From positions 434,001-498,000 of the forward strand of contig CP136491.1 in NCBI GenBank assembly GCA_032768795.1: a DNA stretch of 64,000 nt. Reading direction: 5' to 3'. The notes under the pieces are model-generated. The model did no database searches, had not been told where the DNA came from, and saw nothing but the letters and a program-made list of their open reading frames with translations. The DNA comes from Tremella fuciformis (lineage: Eukaryota > Basidiomycota > Tremellomycetes > Tremellales > Tremellaceae). Below, piece after piece: positions 29,809 to 43,000 of this stretch (its first letter is position 1; each line of letters begins with the position of its first letter). The position numbers were made by a program, and so were the translations under genes.

Positions 29809-32800
29809 ATGACCGAACAGGCTCCTGCAAAAACAAGCATCTTCTCCTCCCTGAACATCCGTCGCAAAGCTCCTGCGGCCAGCGAAGGCACCCTTGCCCA
29901 TCCTCTCCTTGGCGCTTCGACATCGTCACTCAATCTGTCTGCCCCGCAGAGTGATGCCCAGAATGCCGAAGCAGGCCCCTCGAAGTCACCGACTCTCCAC
30001 TCGCGCCCAGGCAGCTGGTCGAAACCACCCCCTCCGGACGTAGCCAGTCTCCCATACAAACCGCGACAAAGGCATGGTCCACATCCCTCGATTAGCAGCA
30101 CGGACTCGGCGATGCTTGCGGGCTCTTCATCCGGCTCGCCCACCCTGACTCCTGGAATCCCAATCATCAATGCCCCACTCTCGCCAGCAGGCGTCTCGGC
30201 ACCGCCCACGACGTCGACGTCGACCTCTGTCACATTCGCCCTACCTCCTTCAGCGACAGATGGACAAGATGTTGCGGCGATGCCGGCCCTCAGCGGAGGG
30301 GCGGCTTCGGCAACAAGCAGGCTCCAATTGCAGAGCTTGAAGGCGGCTGCTCAGAAGATTGGGCTGGGAAACGGGAGCATGGGCATGGCCATGATAGATG
30401 CAATCTTCGAGAAGAGCGGATCCTCACGGCCAAGAAATGGAGACAGTGGCGATTGGGGCGACGTTCTCAAAGTGCTGGGCGGAGGCAAGGTGCGTGGCTC
30501 TCTGTACATTGTCTTCCTGACTTACGCACAGGCTATCCTATTGCTCCCTATCTCACCTTCCTCGTCTTTGCCAGTCACGCCGCAGACGTTGAGAGATCAC
30601 ATTATATATCTTGGCCCTGGTATGTCCGCAGGTCAGACAGAAGGAGAAGACCCGGCGTTTTCGACGTCGGTTGCAGTGACCCTTTCGGGGCTACTGTGCG
30701 CCACTTCTTCGTATGTGGCGCGTAGCAGATGTCGGGAGAGATTTGCTTATCAAACAGTCACTCACTCACAATCGAGTCAATGCTTCCTCCGGATGCCCCT
30801 TTGCTGCAGGCATTACGAGATATCAGCACAAGATCAGAAGCGCTGTCTACATTGCGGCCCACTCAGACTGCCTGCAACACAGCTTTCCCTACTTATGAAC
30901 TGTCACAAGACTCAGCAAATTTGGTCTTCCCGCCCCCCGGTCGATTGGTCCCGCTAGCGGCCGAAAAAGAAAAGGAGAAAACCACACCCGTCAAACGAGG
31001 TCGAATGAATCCCTTTGCATCATTGTTTGCAGGGACCACAGCAGCCACTCCGCCTCTTGCCAGCTCACCCTCGGCCAGCGGCTCACCTTCTAAGGCAGGA
31101 CCTCACACACCGGAACGCTCGCATTCCCCAACTCGCGCTGCAGCGGAACACGCAGGGTCACCGATCAGAGGGAATAGTCCTCGACCATCGATCTTGTCAT
31201 TGGACCAACAGGATGTCGCTTCGATTCTGTCAGAGACCGCCGACTTTTCCGACAGCTTCACCGTCTCAGCGTACACGATATCAAAGCCAATCCGGCAAGT
31301 GGAGATTCACAAATCCCTGACGAAAGCTTTGAGATCTCATGTGCGTGAGCAACTCGACAAGCTGCCGGATAAAGTGGTCGACAAAGTACTGCGATTGCTT
31401 TTGCCCACCCTTTGTCCCGCAGCAGGCTCGGCGGAGAAAGAGTTATTAAGGTCGCATGTCGATGAGACTTCGTCAACCTTGGACTTCTCGGACCCGTCTG
31501 CATGCGGGGAGAGGCTGCAGGACTTTGTTGAAGGAGTTTATGATGACCTGATCGAGCACTATCGGGTTGACTCAACCTCGACTATCGCCGAGGGGCTCCG
31601 CCGTAAAGGCAGCGGGACTTCTCCGTGGGCCAAAAAGGACAGCGAGAAGCTTGACGAGGCAGCCTCCAGGGAGCAACGAAGGAAAGATCGCGAGGAGCAG
31701 GCTGAGCTTCAAGCGAGCGAGGGGACGGAAAGGGTCGAGGCATTGATTTGCCGCCTGATCTATAACCGGTATGACCTCGACAGCTTGAAAGCAACGCGCT
31801 GACTGCCCAGCCTATATTCTCCGCTTGAATCAGACGATGCTCGACACGACGAGGCTCTTGCGTCGCGGATTGCTGCCTTGAACATGCTTGACCTTTCGTT
31901 GGACCACCTTGGGTTGATCACGCATCCCGATGAGGAGACAGGCACATCTCTTGGCAAAGACGACATTATCTCAAGAGGACTTGATGCAATCGCACAGAGC
32001 GTCGGAACGGAAGTTCAGCAATTGTCCTCAGTGACATGCCTGTCCGCCAAAGCCAAGGCGGATGTGCTTATCAAGGCCCACAAGCTGGTTGTCGATGGAC
32101 TCGCGAGGTTGCCGCCTATCAGGCTGCGACCCGAAGGCGAGCCATATAGGCCGGCAACTCAGGCTTCGATCGAACAGGAATTGACCGACATACATTCGCC
32201 ACCGAACGAGATCGGTTCGGACGATCCGCTGGATGAGGGAGACATGGTGACGCCATCGTTAGCCACAGTGGCTCGTTTGGATCCGTTGGATGTCTCCGCC
32301 GCGATGGAAGAGAGGACCCCGCATGCTTTGCATACCACGTCCGACGAGCCTCCGCCGGCCCTGGACCTGCCTCCCCGCCAAGATACGCCGGAGCCAGAGC
32401 TAACACAAATCGAAGAAGCCATGTCCGAATCAGTGCATACCCTTGCTGCGCCTCCCGAATTCGCGGAGAAGGAGTCCTCTCCAGAAAGAGAGATGCTAGG
32501 GGGATCCTCGGGAGCGGATCTGATACTGCCTATCATGATCTACTCGGTAGTTCGAGCAAACCCGCCTCAATTGGCATCTCAATTGATGTTCCTTCGCCGA
32601 TATCGGTCCGCTATCTGCCTCACCGGCGAAGCGAGCTATGCAATTGTCAATCTCACGGCCGTCATCGAGTTTCTTGAACAGGTCAATCTTGTTGATCTCG
32701 GGCTCGGGAACGACAGTAGCAAAGTCATGTCTATCGAAGATCTTTCCCCAATCGGCCTTGCTATAGACGAAGGGAATGCCGATGCCGCCAGTATCGCCTC

Positions 32801-33839
32801 TGCTTCGTCACGCCTGAGGGGCAGAGTCTTCCAGGTTGGCGAACTCGCTGGCAGTGCCGCTGGGTCCGCAAACAAGGTTATCACGGGCGTAGTCGACTCC
32901 AGCTGGACGGCCTTACGGGGGCTCATCACCACGAACCCTATGGCAAACGCCGTTGTGTCCACGGAATCAGAAGAGGGGACGACTCTTCCCTCGGGTGTCA
33001 GACCTGGAATGGCAAGACGTCAAGCATCTACATTCTCGCTGGCGAGCGTCACAGCCAGTGTGGCAAGCATTGCAGCGGCCGCGTCTACAGCAGCTGCTCG
33101 ATCCAGATCACGCGCAAACTCCAGGGCGAGTGAGCATGTCTGGACGGGCAACCAGGAGCTCCAAGATGTCGTTTCGCGTCCCGAGTCAATCAGGGAGAAA
33201 GACGACGAAGCCTTACCCGACATGCCCACATCTGAAGATACTGGCCTCGGTATTGGGCTCTTCTCTAGATCTCGAGCTGCGAGTGACGCAAAGAGCATTA
33301 AAAGCGTCACCTCGACGATGAAGGAGCAGCGAGACCGGGAGCGAGAAAGAGAACGCGAACGCGAGAAGGAAAAAGACAAAGATAAGGAAGAGAGGCAAAG
33401 TTTGAGCGACCGCCTGGCATCGATCGGCCTGGGCAGGCTGTCCAGTCCCAACCCGTCTTTATCGCACATTCTTCCTGCTGACGGCGCAACGTCGCCTGGC
33501 GCCATCCAAAGCAAGGTCCGTCCGCCCAACCCAGACAACGGGACTTCAGGGAAGCTGACGCCGCAGTCCCCCACCACCGGCTTTTTCGCCAATCTCACCC
33601 CGACCAATTGGACCCCTCAGCCAGTCTCCACGCCGACCGTCCCACCACCTGCTCCTGCTTCTCATCCGTCCACAGATGTCCCGGACAGACCTGTCATCGA
33701 GCCACCCATCGAACGCTTCATGACCTGTGAGGTGGGCGACATCCGACTCTCCGAGATCGGGACACTGCTGCGAGACTATCGCAGATTGGCGAATATCGTC
33801 ACGGGTCTTCCGCCAACACCTCGACAGAATCCGCCATGA
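29809..33839 (+). CDS. Large VPS9-domain protein, putative Rab5-type guanine nucleotide exchange factor
   Basis: Four exons (introns 30490-30531, 30711-30757, 31769-31810) give 1299 residues. The VPS9 domain lies at about residues 680-930: the helical part begins near VEALICRLIYNR and the catalytic part reads GADLILPIMIYSVVRANPP, LASQLMFLRRY, and GEASYAIVNLTAVIEFL, including the Asp and the hydrophobic/Tyr positions that contact Rab5 GTPases. Such proteins activate Vps21/Rab5 on endosomes. Between the two parts sits an acidic linker of about 130 residues. Flanks are long, Ser/Pro/Ala-rich and disordered; near residue 1140 there is a highly charged run of alternating Arg/Glu then Lys/Asp. It is much larger than yeast Vps9 (451 residues). 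The first ATG of the frame is used. Confidence 0.87.
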
Positions 33840-34003
33840 TAATTGGACATTGCGTTTCAAGACCTAGATGTCATATACACAGATCGGTGATTCCCAGCAT
33901 ATGCATACCCTGCGATATCTAGTCAATGTACAACATAGTGAATAGCTCCTTGCGCACAGTTCTACGTATCTACTGCACAAGGTGACAAGGAAGAACAAGC
34001 GAA

Positions 34004-37000
34004 TCAATACCATGCCATGAAGTTCTCGCCCATCTGCGCGAGCTGCAAAGGCGCCGTGGCTTGCGAGATGAGCTGGACAATGAGGTGCACAGCCGGGGAA
34101 GCCAATGCCGCCTGTTCGTCAGGACTCTGCACATATAACTGAGTTCTCAAAAGACGTACCTTGTCCTTGTTCTCACCCAAATACCCCATGAGCGATGCCC
34201 GACGGATGAACGCATCGACGTTTTTGTAGACGGTCTGAGTGATGGGCGCCTCAGTTTTGGCGTCCTTGTTGTACGTGCTGGCCCAAGTGAGGATCTGACG
34301 CACATGAGCACTTCCACTAAATTCGACGGACAGTCGATGACTCACCTCGTCCCTGATAAACAGGCTGAGCGAGCCTGATAGATCAAATTCGGGCATGGTC
34401 AGGGACCGCGCGATAGCTGTGACCGCAGACGTGACCAGACCTTCGATACCGGTCCGCGTGATGAAGTGCTGCATGTTCGGCGTCAACCGGAACGGGACTG
34501 ACTCGTTCGATTCGATCATGGCTCGGCCGTTGGCGAAGGCTGCATGGATCAGCTGGACCAGATATGTTGATTGATTGCCAGCTCACCTGGCAGAATCTCG
34601 GTCATGTACATCAAACCGGTCCGACGACTGAGATGGAAGCGACTCGGAGTGCGGTTGCTGAGACTGCACACGTATGTGAGGAACATGATGGTGGCAGTCT
34701 GCAAGGCGAATTGTTTCCGCATCAACCACAGATCGTCCGGGGAGATCATGGTCCTGATCATGTACTGCCCCGTCAGTCCAGACATCATCGAGAGTAAGAC
34801 CTGGCTCACGTTGGTCAAGATTGTTTCGGGAACCATCTTCGACTGGATCTCGTCCATGACCTCGATCTTGAGCTGCAAGAAACGAGCATCTTGCTGAAGA
34901 GTTTAGCGCAATTCGAAACAAGGAGAGACAAGAGGCTTACCCTTGTCATGGTCGGATCGTGCAGCTGCTTCATCCTATCGAACACGGCCATGATGGAGTT
35001 CTCCCTCGACATGCCTTGTTTGTCGCAGAAATCGTCGTAGATGTCTTGCAAAGAGACATACGACGAGTCGTTCTGCACCAGGCGGAGTTGTGGAGCGAGC
35101 GCAACTGCGGTCGGCAGATGGAATTGCAAATTCCGTCGTCGAGCCTCGACCCGCTTCTTCAAGACACTGCTGATTAGACGATGTTCAATTTCGCCAAAAG
35201 CGGCTTACGAGTTCATGATCCTGAAGAGCTGTGTGAGTCTCTCCTCCCTGCGACAGTGGCGAGCCGCCGGCAGCTGCACATTCCAGGTGTACGTCTCACC
35301 ATTCGAGCCGATCATAAGGATGCGTCGGAAGCAATGCCCGTGACCGCGGCCAAGCTCAGCCTTTGAGGAGAATCTGGCGATCTTGACCATGTCATCAGAA
35401 TCGATGTGCTGAGAACAGTTAGTAAATTTGATGAGTGACTGGCCGATAGCTCACCTGGACATATTGACCCGGAACTTCGACATCCTCGAATCGTGTATGA
35501 TGGAAGTCAAGCAAATTACAGCCGCCTTGATCTATCGGTTGCGTTCTCGGCCGAGCATCCAGACTCTTCTCGTACGTATCCCTCCAGAACTGTAATCGCT
35601 TGATGTACTCGCGCAACTTCGGCATATCCTTCATGAAGTCGGTCTCAATTGCCGCCTGATGGTCAGCTCCGTCCCTGCAAATGAAACATCTCGACTCACT
35701 CGGAGATCTCCAGTGAGATTGCCGGCGAACTTAGACAAGTTGTCCCTTGTTCCCTGGTTCAGCTCGCCCTCGTCGTTCGGCAAGCTGTTCCTGCCTCCCC
35801 ACTGTTGCATAGCGTCGTTAAGCAGAGCCGCGAAGAAGCGGTAGATGTCCTCCTCACTTGAGGGCTTGGCGCGCAGTGAGATCTGATCAACCATCTTCTC
35901 CATGGTGAGGGCCAGGAGAGGATGCGTGGTCTTGAGCATGTTCATGATCTCCTCCACCAGGTCAAGGGGTTGCCGAGGTGCTGGCATTGGCTGGTTAGGC
36001 ACTTGAAGTGTCGCGTTGCCGGCATTGTTGCCGTTGGGGGCTGCAGGTGCTGCCGCCGCCTGCACGCCCACCTCTTCCTTGTTCTCCTTAGTCTCTCCGT
36101 TCGGTGGGGCTTCCGCGGGCGTCTGGCCATCGGTACTACCAGAAGCTTGGCCGGTCACCCCTTTGGCTTCTACAGCCTTCCTCGCCGCTGATAGCTGACG
36201 AACGTTGTGGGCCTGTTGTCGCTTGTGACTGCTGAAATCCTCTCGGGTTACACGCAAGTTGTAGAATAGCGCCTGCGGATGCTGCTTGGCAATGCGCATC
36301 AAGATCAGGCGCGCATGCTTGGCCTCGCGGTGCGACAGAGACATGAGGAGCTGTGGGATGAGGGTGAGCCAGTACCAAATGACCATGTCGCCCTTGTAGT
36401 TCTCGAATGCCCTGGAGACGGTCGCATGGCTGTCGTCGAGGCCGAGCAGCCACAATACGCGAAGAAGCAAGGCGCGAGACTTGTGGTTGTTGTACAGTCC
36501 GGCGGCTTGTAGGTAGCAGGACACAGCGCTGGACGCAAGGACTGCTCGGTCGCGCGCGTAGACGCTTGCGTATTGGTCCTCAGTCATCTTTGGCTTGCCC
36601 GGTTCGGGTTCCGGCACAGGTGGAGCGGATTCCGGTCGATCGCGGTACAGCTTGTCGTTGAACCGTCCCCACTCGGCCCAAGCCATGGGCAGCGACATGT
36701 CCATCTGGATGGCGTGCGCGAATTCGGCGTTGGCATCCTCGTCCTGCCCCAATCGGGAGATGAACATCCCCTTGAGGGTCAGGAATTCTGACTTTTGGGC
36801 TGGGGCAAAGTACATGAGATTGGTCGTGCTGATGTTTTCAAGACCATCGTTGAACTTGTCGGGCTTCTGGAAGAAGCAGAGGGCTTGCTCTCGGAGCTTG
36901 AGGAAAGCCTCAGAGATCTCGATGTTCGGAAGAGAGTAGATCTTGTTGAGAGCCACGCTGCATACATCGAGAAGACCGTGCCGACGAGCCACCTCGCCGA

Positions 37001-40000
37001 AGCGGTTGATCATCCAGGCCGTCTCGTGGTACCCTCGGTAGCCATACGTACCAGTCTCACCCTGAGGGATGAGCGGTACATACACCTTCGTGACGGCTTG
37101 GAAGACATGATTCCTCCATGCAAGCATATCGGACCAGACATTGATGTCGTCGTAGAAGTTCGGCAATCGATCTCGCCATGCGTGGAAGATCTGCTTCAGA
37201 TCGGAATTGACGCGTACCTCGAGGTTGGCTGCATTCGTGGTGATCAGGCTGTCGAATACCTGAGCCGCTTCCACCAACTCAACACACTGCTGGAACATCT
37301 GCAGAAGTGGCAGATGCGCTTGCGTGATACGCGAAGGCAAGCTGACCCACTTGCGCAACGAGACCTGCTGCGCCTCGTCTAGAATACGCAAGAAGTCATT
37401 CGGCGGCTCTCGCGTGAAGTGCGCCTTCAATAGAGCCGAGTACGCTTCGAAGGTCTTGCGCCGTGGGGTCGGAATGTCGATGACCTTCGCAATGTTCTGA
37501 TCAGACATTTCGCGCTCAGGTGAAGTCCAGTCGCTTAGCCGCCATGCGCACTCGAGAAGCAGGTCGGCATCGTTATCCACCCGTCCAAGGTCCAATAGCC
37601 AGTCCCAATTCTGCAGTTTTTGGGCAGCCAATATCCAGTGGTCCTCCCACAAACAGTACTCGTCTTCGCTGAACGGCAGCATGTTGTTCCTTGCCTTCGT
37701 TTGAGCTTGCTCGTACAGCTCGAGAGCCTGCTGCCATCGGCCGTTCTGCTCGTAGGTCAAGGCGGCGGTCGTCTCCCCGAAGCTGCAACGACTTCGAGCC
37801 AGACCATAGTACATGTCGTCCTCGCACAGCTCGGCGTACAACTCGCTGAGTGAAGTCGCACATGTCTCCCGGAGAGCGTCGTCGCCTTTATACATCTCAC
37901 TGAGGTTGGTGAGAAGCTCGAAACCGACATACCACGCATCGAAGGTCTTCGCCAAAAACTTGATGAGCGTCGGAGGGAGGGCAATCGGAGGCGAGCAGGC
38001 GAGGATCCCGCGCAGCAAGGTTTGGATGACGTTTGGCCGCATCTCCACCTGTTTTCTCATGTTGTCTCGGGAGAGGAGCTTGACCAGATGAGGGGTGAAG
38101 GCAGTCTGCTGTTGTCTAGAGAGAGCAGCCCAAGCAAGAGGGAATACCGTCGTCCAAATATGATCTGCGAGTGAGGGCGTAAGGTGACTCAGTGTCCGCG
38201 TGACCTGGATCAGATCGCCAGTCGTCGCGACACGGATCAACTGCGCGATTGCGTCGCCCTCGAGCGATATTTCGACCGGATGGCGCACAAGAGCATCGTC
38301 GTGTCTCGCGATACCGAGCAGAATTGTCAAAAGCTCAGGGATGAAGTACGTATCCGCCAAGACGTCCCAGTTCTGCAGCGAGAAGAGTGCTTGCAGACGC
38401 ACATCGAGCGTGACTGGGAGATTCGCCTCGAGCTTGTCGAGGAATTTGGCGCGTTGAGAGGGATCTCTCGATCGGGTCCCAAGCAGGAAAGCAGGCTCCA
38501 ACCGATGCGTGATATCTGTCCCACGAAGACCTTCGGTATCGTAGATGTCATAAACAACATCCAAGAAAGACTGGTAAAGGGACTGGTCTCTCTGCTCGAA
38601 GACCGACATTCGTGAAAGCAAGGCCGCTTTTTCTTTGCCTTGCGACGTCAAATCCGCGTCATCAAGAATCCAGTGCCGGACAAGATCAAGCAAGTATCGA
38701 CAAAGAGCGATGTTGTTGGATCGCTCAATGAGGGTGATGAGGACGCTTTGCAGGTGCTTTCGCTGTTCCCGGAGATCGGCCACTCGATCGCGTAGGAGAT
38801 CGAGGATGGACATGATGAGCCGATGAGCCGATTCTGGCGCCTGATTCGAAGTCTGGACCTTGATGAGGTTTGTGAGAACCTTCAGCAATCCCGAGCTGAT
38901 CGTTTCGTTCTGCAACTGCTTCGGTTGGGCTTTCAGCCAGCAATGCAGCAGGAAGATCGTGCCGGGAACCTGCGCACTTGATCGAACACTGGCGGCTAGA
39001 CCCTCGGTGACGGCGTTCTGTACCACCGCCAGCAAGGCCTTTGCATCCTGGTCCCCTTCCGCGTTGTCGTCCTCCGGCATCTCCTTGAGCATCTGCTCAG
39101 TAAGGTCTTGTATGCATTCGTGCAGGCTCGTGTCATCGAACATCCAGACTTTCTCGAGCAGCTTTGTGAGCAGACCTAGATTGGCCCGGATCCAGTGCCG
39201 ATCTTTGACGGCTGCGACTGCAGCAATGACCTCGGTGGAGTTTGCGACTTGGTTGATGTTCTCCTGTGTGATGTCCTGGAGGTCAGCTTGAACATGGCAC
39301 GGGATGGTTCAGCGCTTACATGGCCAAGCGTGCGATGCAGGAAGTTGAGCTTGACTTGCATGTTCGGCAAGCCTCCTGGCCCAAGCATCTGCTTGAAGAG
39401 GTCAAGAGCGCGTCTGACCAGAGGACTCCTTGTGGACGCCTCTTGAGCGGTTGCCACGAAGCGGAGGAGATGAGATGTCATCATCTCGCGGACTTGACTT
39501 GGGGCTGCCCAACCTCCACCACTGCTGGCGGACGCAACGGTCCCCGCTCGATCCACTCGCGGTCGTTTCGCTGAGGGCGATGTGCGCTTCTCGTCAACGT
39601 CCATCGCTTCGTCTCGTATTGCCATCCGCTTCTTCTCCCACTTGAATATAAGCTCGATGATGTCGATCGTGAGCTTGCGAAGCTCAATGGTCGACGTGGA
39701 CGTGAAAGCAAGTTTGGAGAGAGAGTTGGCGATCTGAGGTACATAAAGTTCTCGATAGTCGTAGAACAGATCGGGATGGTTGACCAGAAGCTCGCATACA
39801 CTGACAACTTGACCAGTAGCGGGGCCATCCTCAACCAAAATGGCTCGTAGACGTTGCGCCCACTCTGGTGTTCCAGTCGTTGGCGGATCCCTTATCGGGA
39901 GGCAAGCGGCCAGGATGTCAGTCGCTTGGCGGAAGAGCGTCCTGTTCTCGGCATCTTTCAACCGTAGGACTCCGATCCAAGTTAGGCGCACGAACTTGAA

Positions 40001-43000
40001 CGGCGTCTCGAACGTCGACATGAATCTGGCAGTCAAGACGTACGCCGTGAGCTTGACAGTAGGCTCGAGAAGGTTGATGCCCATCCAGGCAAGCTTGAAA
40101 ACGTGTTTCCGGGCGTCTGCGACCTTCGGACTGCAATGGTGAACGAGCAGTGTGGTCAAGACGAATATTTCAATCAGGGTCGTATCGTCCAGAGCACGCG
40201 CGGCGGCCGTGACGCCAAGCGGCTGCCACATGTGCGTGGAGACTTTCTGCACTGTTGCTTGCGAGATGAGAGTACCATCATTCTTGTCGTCGGCGAAATA
40301 GATGCGAACCGTAGGGTTGATGATGAGACGCAAAGCGTTCGTCTTGAAAGCCATGGTGACCAAGGGATCTTCGTACAGCGATAAGAAGTGTTCGATGACC
40401 TCTCGACGATACTCGACGGATTGTTGCAAGGCGGCCTGCTGATAGAGGAAGAACGACACGAAGGATTTCTCGAAAGAACTGCGAATCTCGAACGCTTCCA
40501 CCACGTGGAACAGCAAAGCAACATGATGTTGATGCTTCAGCGCGGTCATGAACATCTCCAGGATCAATGCCGGCATGATTTGGTAGTGAGGACCGGACAT
40601 GTCAGTCTTCGGATCCCTGGATCTGAGCAAGATCGATCGCCAGATGTTGACGACGGCCGAAAGCACTGGCTCGCGGTCCGAAAGCCACGAGGGCGATGTT
40701 CGAGATAGCTCTCGCAACAGGTACAATGCTGGCAGCACGAAGTCGATATCCTCAGGGTTCTTGAAGCACAACTCGCAGATCGCTTCCGCCTTGTTGGACA
40801 ATTGCTCCACGAGTTGCGGGGCCGCTCCCGAAGCTATGATGTTCCGGTACGTCCAAATGAAGCGAGGATTGTTGATGTTGTCCAACAAATTCTGGGTACC
40901 CTCGTTATGATATCGATCGAGGTAGCGACCGAGACTGACCGTGAAGGGTCCAGGGGCCGATTGGTGAAGCTGAGCCTCGACCTCTACCACGGTATTTGTC
41001 AGGCTCTTCAGGTACTGGACTGCAGTAGGGGGCAGCAAGCGGAAAATGTTGACCAGACGCGTCATCCGCGCGATGTCCATGTTGTCCTCGAGCGGGTCTC
41101 GGGCCGCTTCAGCGAGCATGTGTTTGTCGCCAAGGGTATCGAGGTGATCCAACAACTTGACTCCGATCTCGACCTTGAAGTAATTCGTCAGAAGCTCCAA
41201 GAAGCGGCCCAAGCCATCAAGACCCGTCACGCTCAGACGTTTGGCATCGGCGAGATTGACCAATATCGGCCGCAACCCCGTCTGCAAGACGTCCTTGGGA
41301 AGCTTGTTCTGCTGCTGCAGAACGTCGCGCAGGCCATCGTGCGCTATATCACTCGTTGGCGAGTTGGTGGAATAGACGTGCTTGAAGTAGACCTGGATGA
41401 TCCTGTACGTAAGCCACCCTCCATTTTGGACTCGAGTAGCTCACCTGATGCGGATATTGGCAATATTCGGCTGAGCCAATAGTTCTGGCAAAGCCATGGT
41501 TGCCCGCAGAAGTTTCAAACAGCTGATTCGTAACGTCTTTACCCAAGTTTCGTGCCTGTAGTGCTGAGGATTCTTGAGAGCCGGATCTTCGACGTCCGCC
41601 AGAGCTAGTACTTCATGCAACATCCTCACGAACTCATCATTTGCTTCCACAATGGGAGGTCGGAGTTCCATAAGATACGTCATGGCTTCGATATTGCCCA
41701 CCTGCATGGGCATCTGAATGGCGCGTAGAGGCTTCGAGAAAAGAACGCCTTGGGGATCGAGGAGTCTGGTTTTGACTGGACCTTGGATGAGAGCGATTGG
41801 CTGCTGTTTGGCGAGCTTCGCAAGAAGGGCGATGCATTCGTGCGTCCCTTCCCGACACAATTCCGACTGACTGTTGAGCTCGGAGACAAACGTATCGACC
41901 AGTTTCGGTATGCGTATTCTGCCTTCGTCCTGAGATTGACAGGCGTTGAGCAGGAGCGCCATGCCTTCCTTCACCTTGGCTGATGACTTCGGGGCATATT
42001 TTGGCGCATCTCGCAAGCAGAAGAGGAGAGCTCGCATGATGTCGATCTCGAGGTCGATAAGAACCGCCTTGCTCACGTCTGCCATTGTGATGAGCGTGAT
42101 GAGCATCTGGACTCCAGCGATTTTGTGTGACCACTCCTCCTCGTGGCAAAGGGCGATGAATCTGGCGAACAAGCTGTGTATGATCCGCACATCGTCTGCA
42201 GGAGTAGACGACTTGCTTTCAGCAGAGACAGCGCGTAGGCTGCTAGCGATTTGGAATAGTAAATCGATGAGGCCTTGTTGATCCGTATCCCTGGCGTTGC
42301 CGAGGGTGAAAGCGCAGGCATCCAAGAAAGCGCCCGTCAGAGGAGCTAAACGCCGTCGTCCGGCATCGGTCGCGAATCTGCCAGACGTTTGAGGGGTTTC
42401 GGATCTGGCGAATTCGGCAGCGAATACCCGTTTCGCAAGATTGCAGACAAATTCAGTGGATTTTGTCTTCAATGACTCCTGTTGTGTTGATAGCAGAAGG
42501 CCTCGAACGATTTGTTGGAAGGTCAGATTGCTCTCTGGGTTTTGCACACCTTCGCTGAAGATGGTGAGACAGGACAGTGCGAGGGCCTGATAGGCATCCT
42601 CCTGATACAGCGAGTTGGAACTCGACAGCGCGAGGATAGCAGAGTCGACCACTGGAGACAGCCGTAATTTGCCACCCTTGCCTTTGAAGGCGATCGGCGC
42701 GAAAAGGTCTGAGTTGGACGGGCGATAGTCGAGCTCCAATTCGACCTCCTGGAATCGTCGATTCCGACCTCCAAGCTTGCCCAGAATCTTGACGGCTGCC
42801 GACGCATGGGGTCGATGTGCGGGTATAGGCTTGAGGAGTTGCTGAAGCGCCGCCATCAAATCTCGGAGTACAGGCGTCATTGTCGGATCCAGGAAAGCGG
42901 CAGTCAAGTTGTCGATGCACAACTCCAATGTCCTCAGGCCTTGACTGATGAGTTCGGGACCGGCTTGCAATGCGTGCACGAGAGGCTTCATGAGGTACGA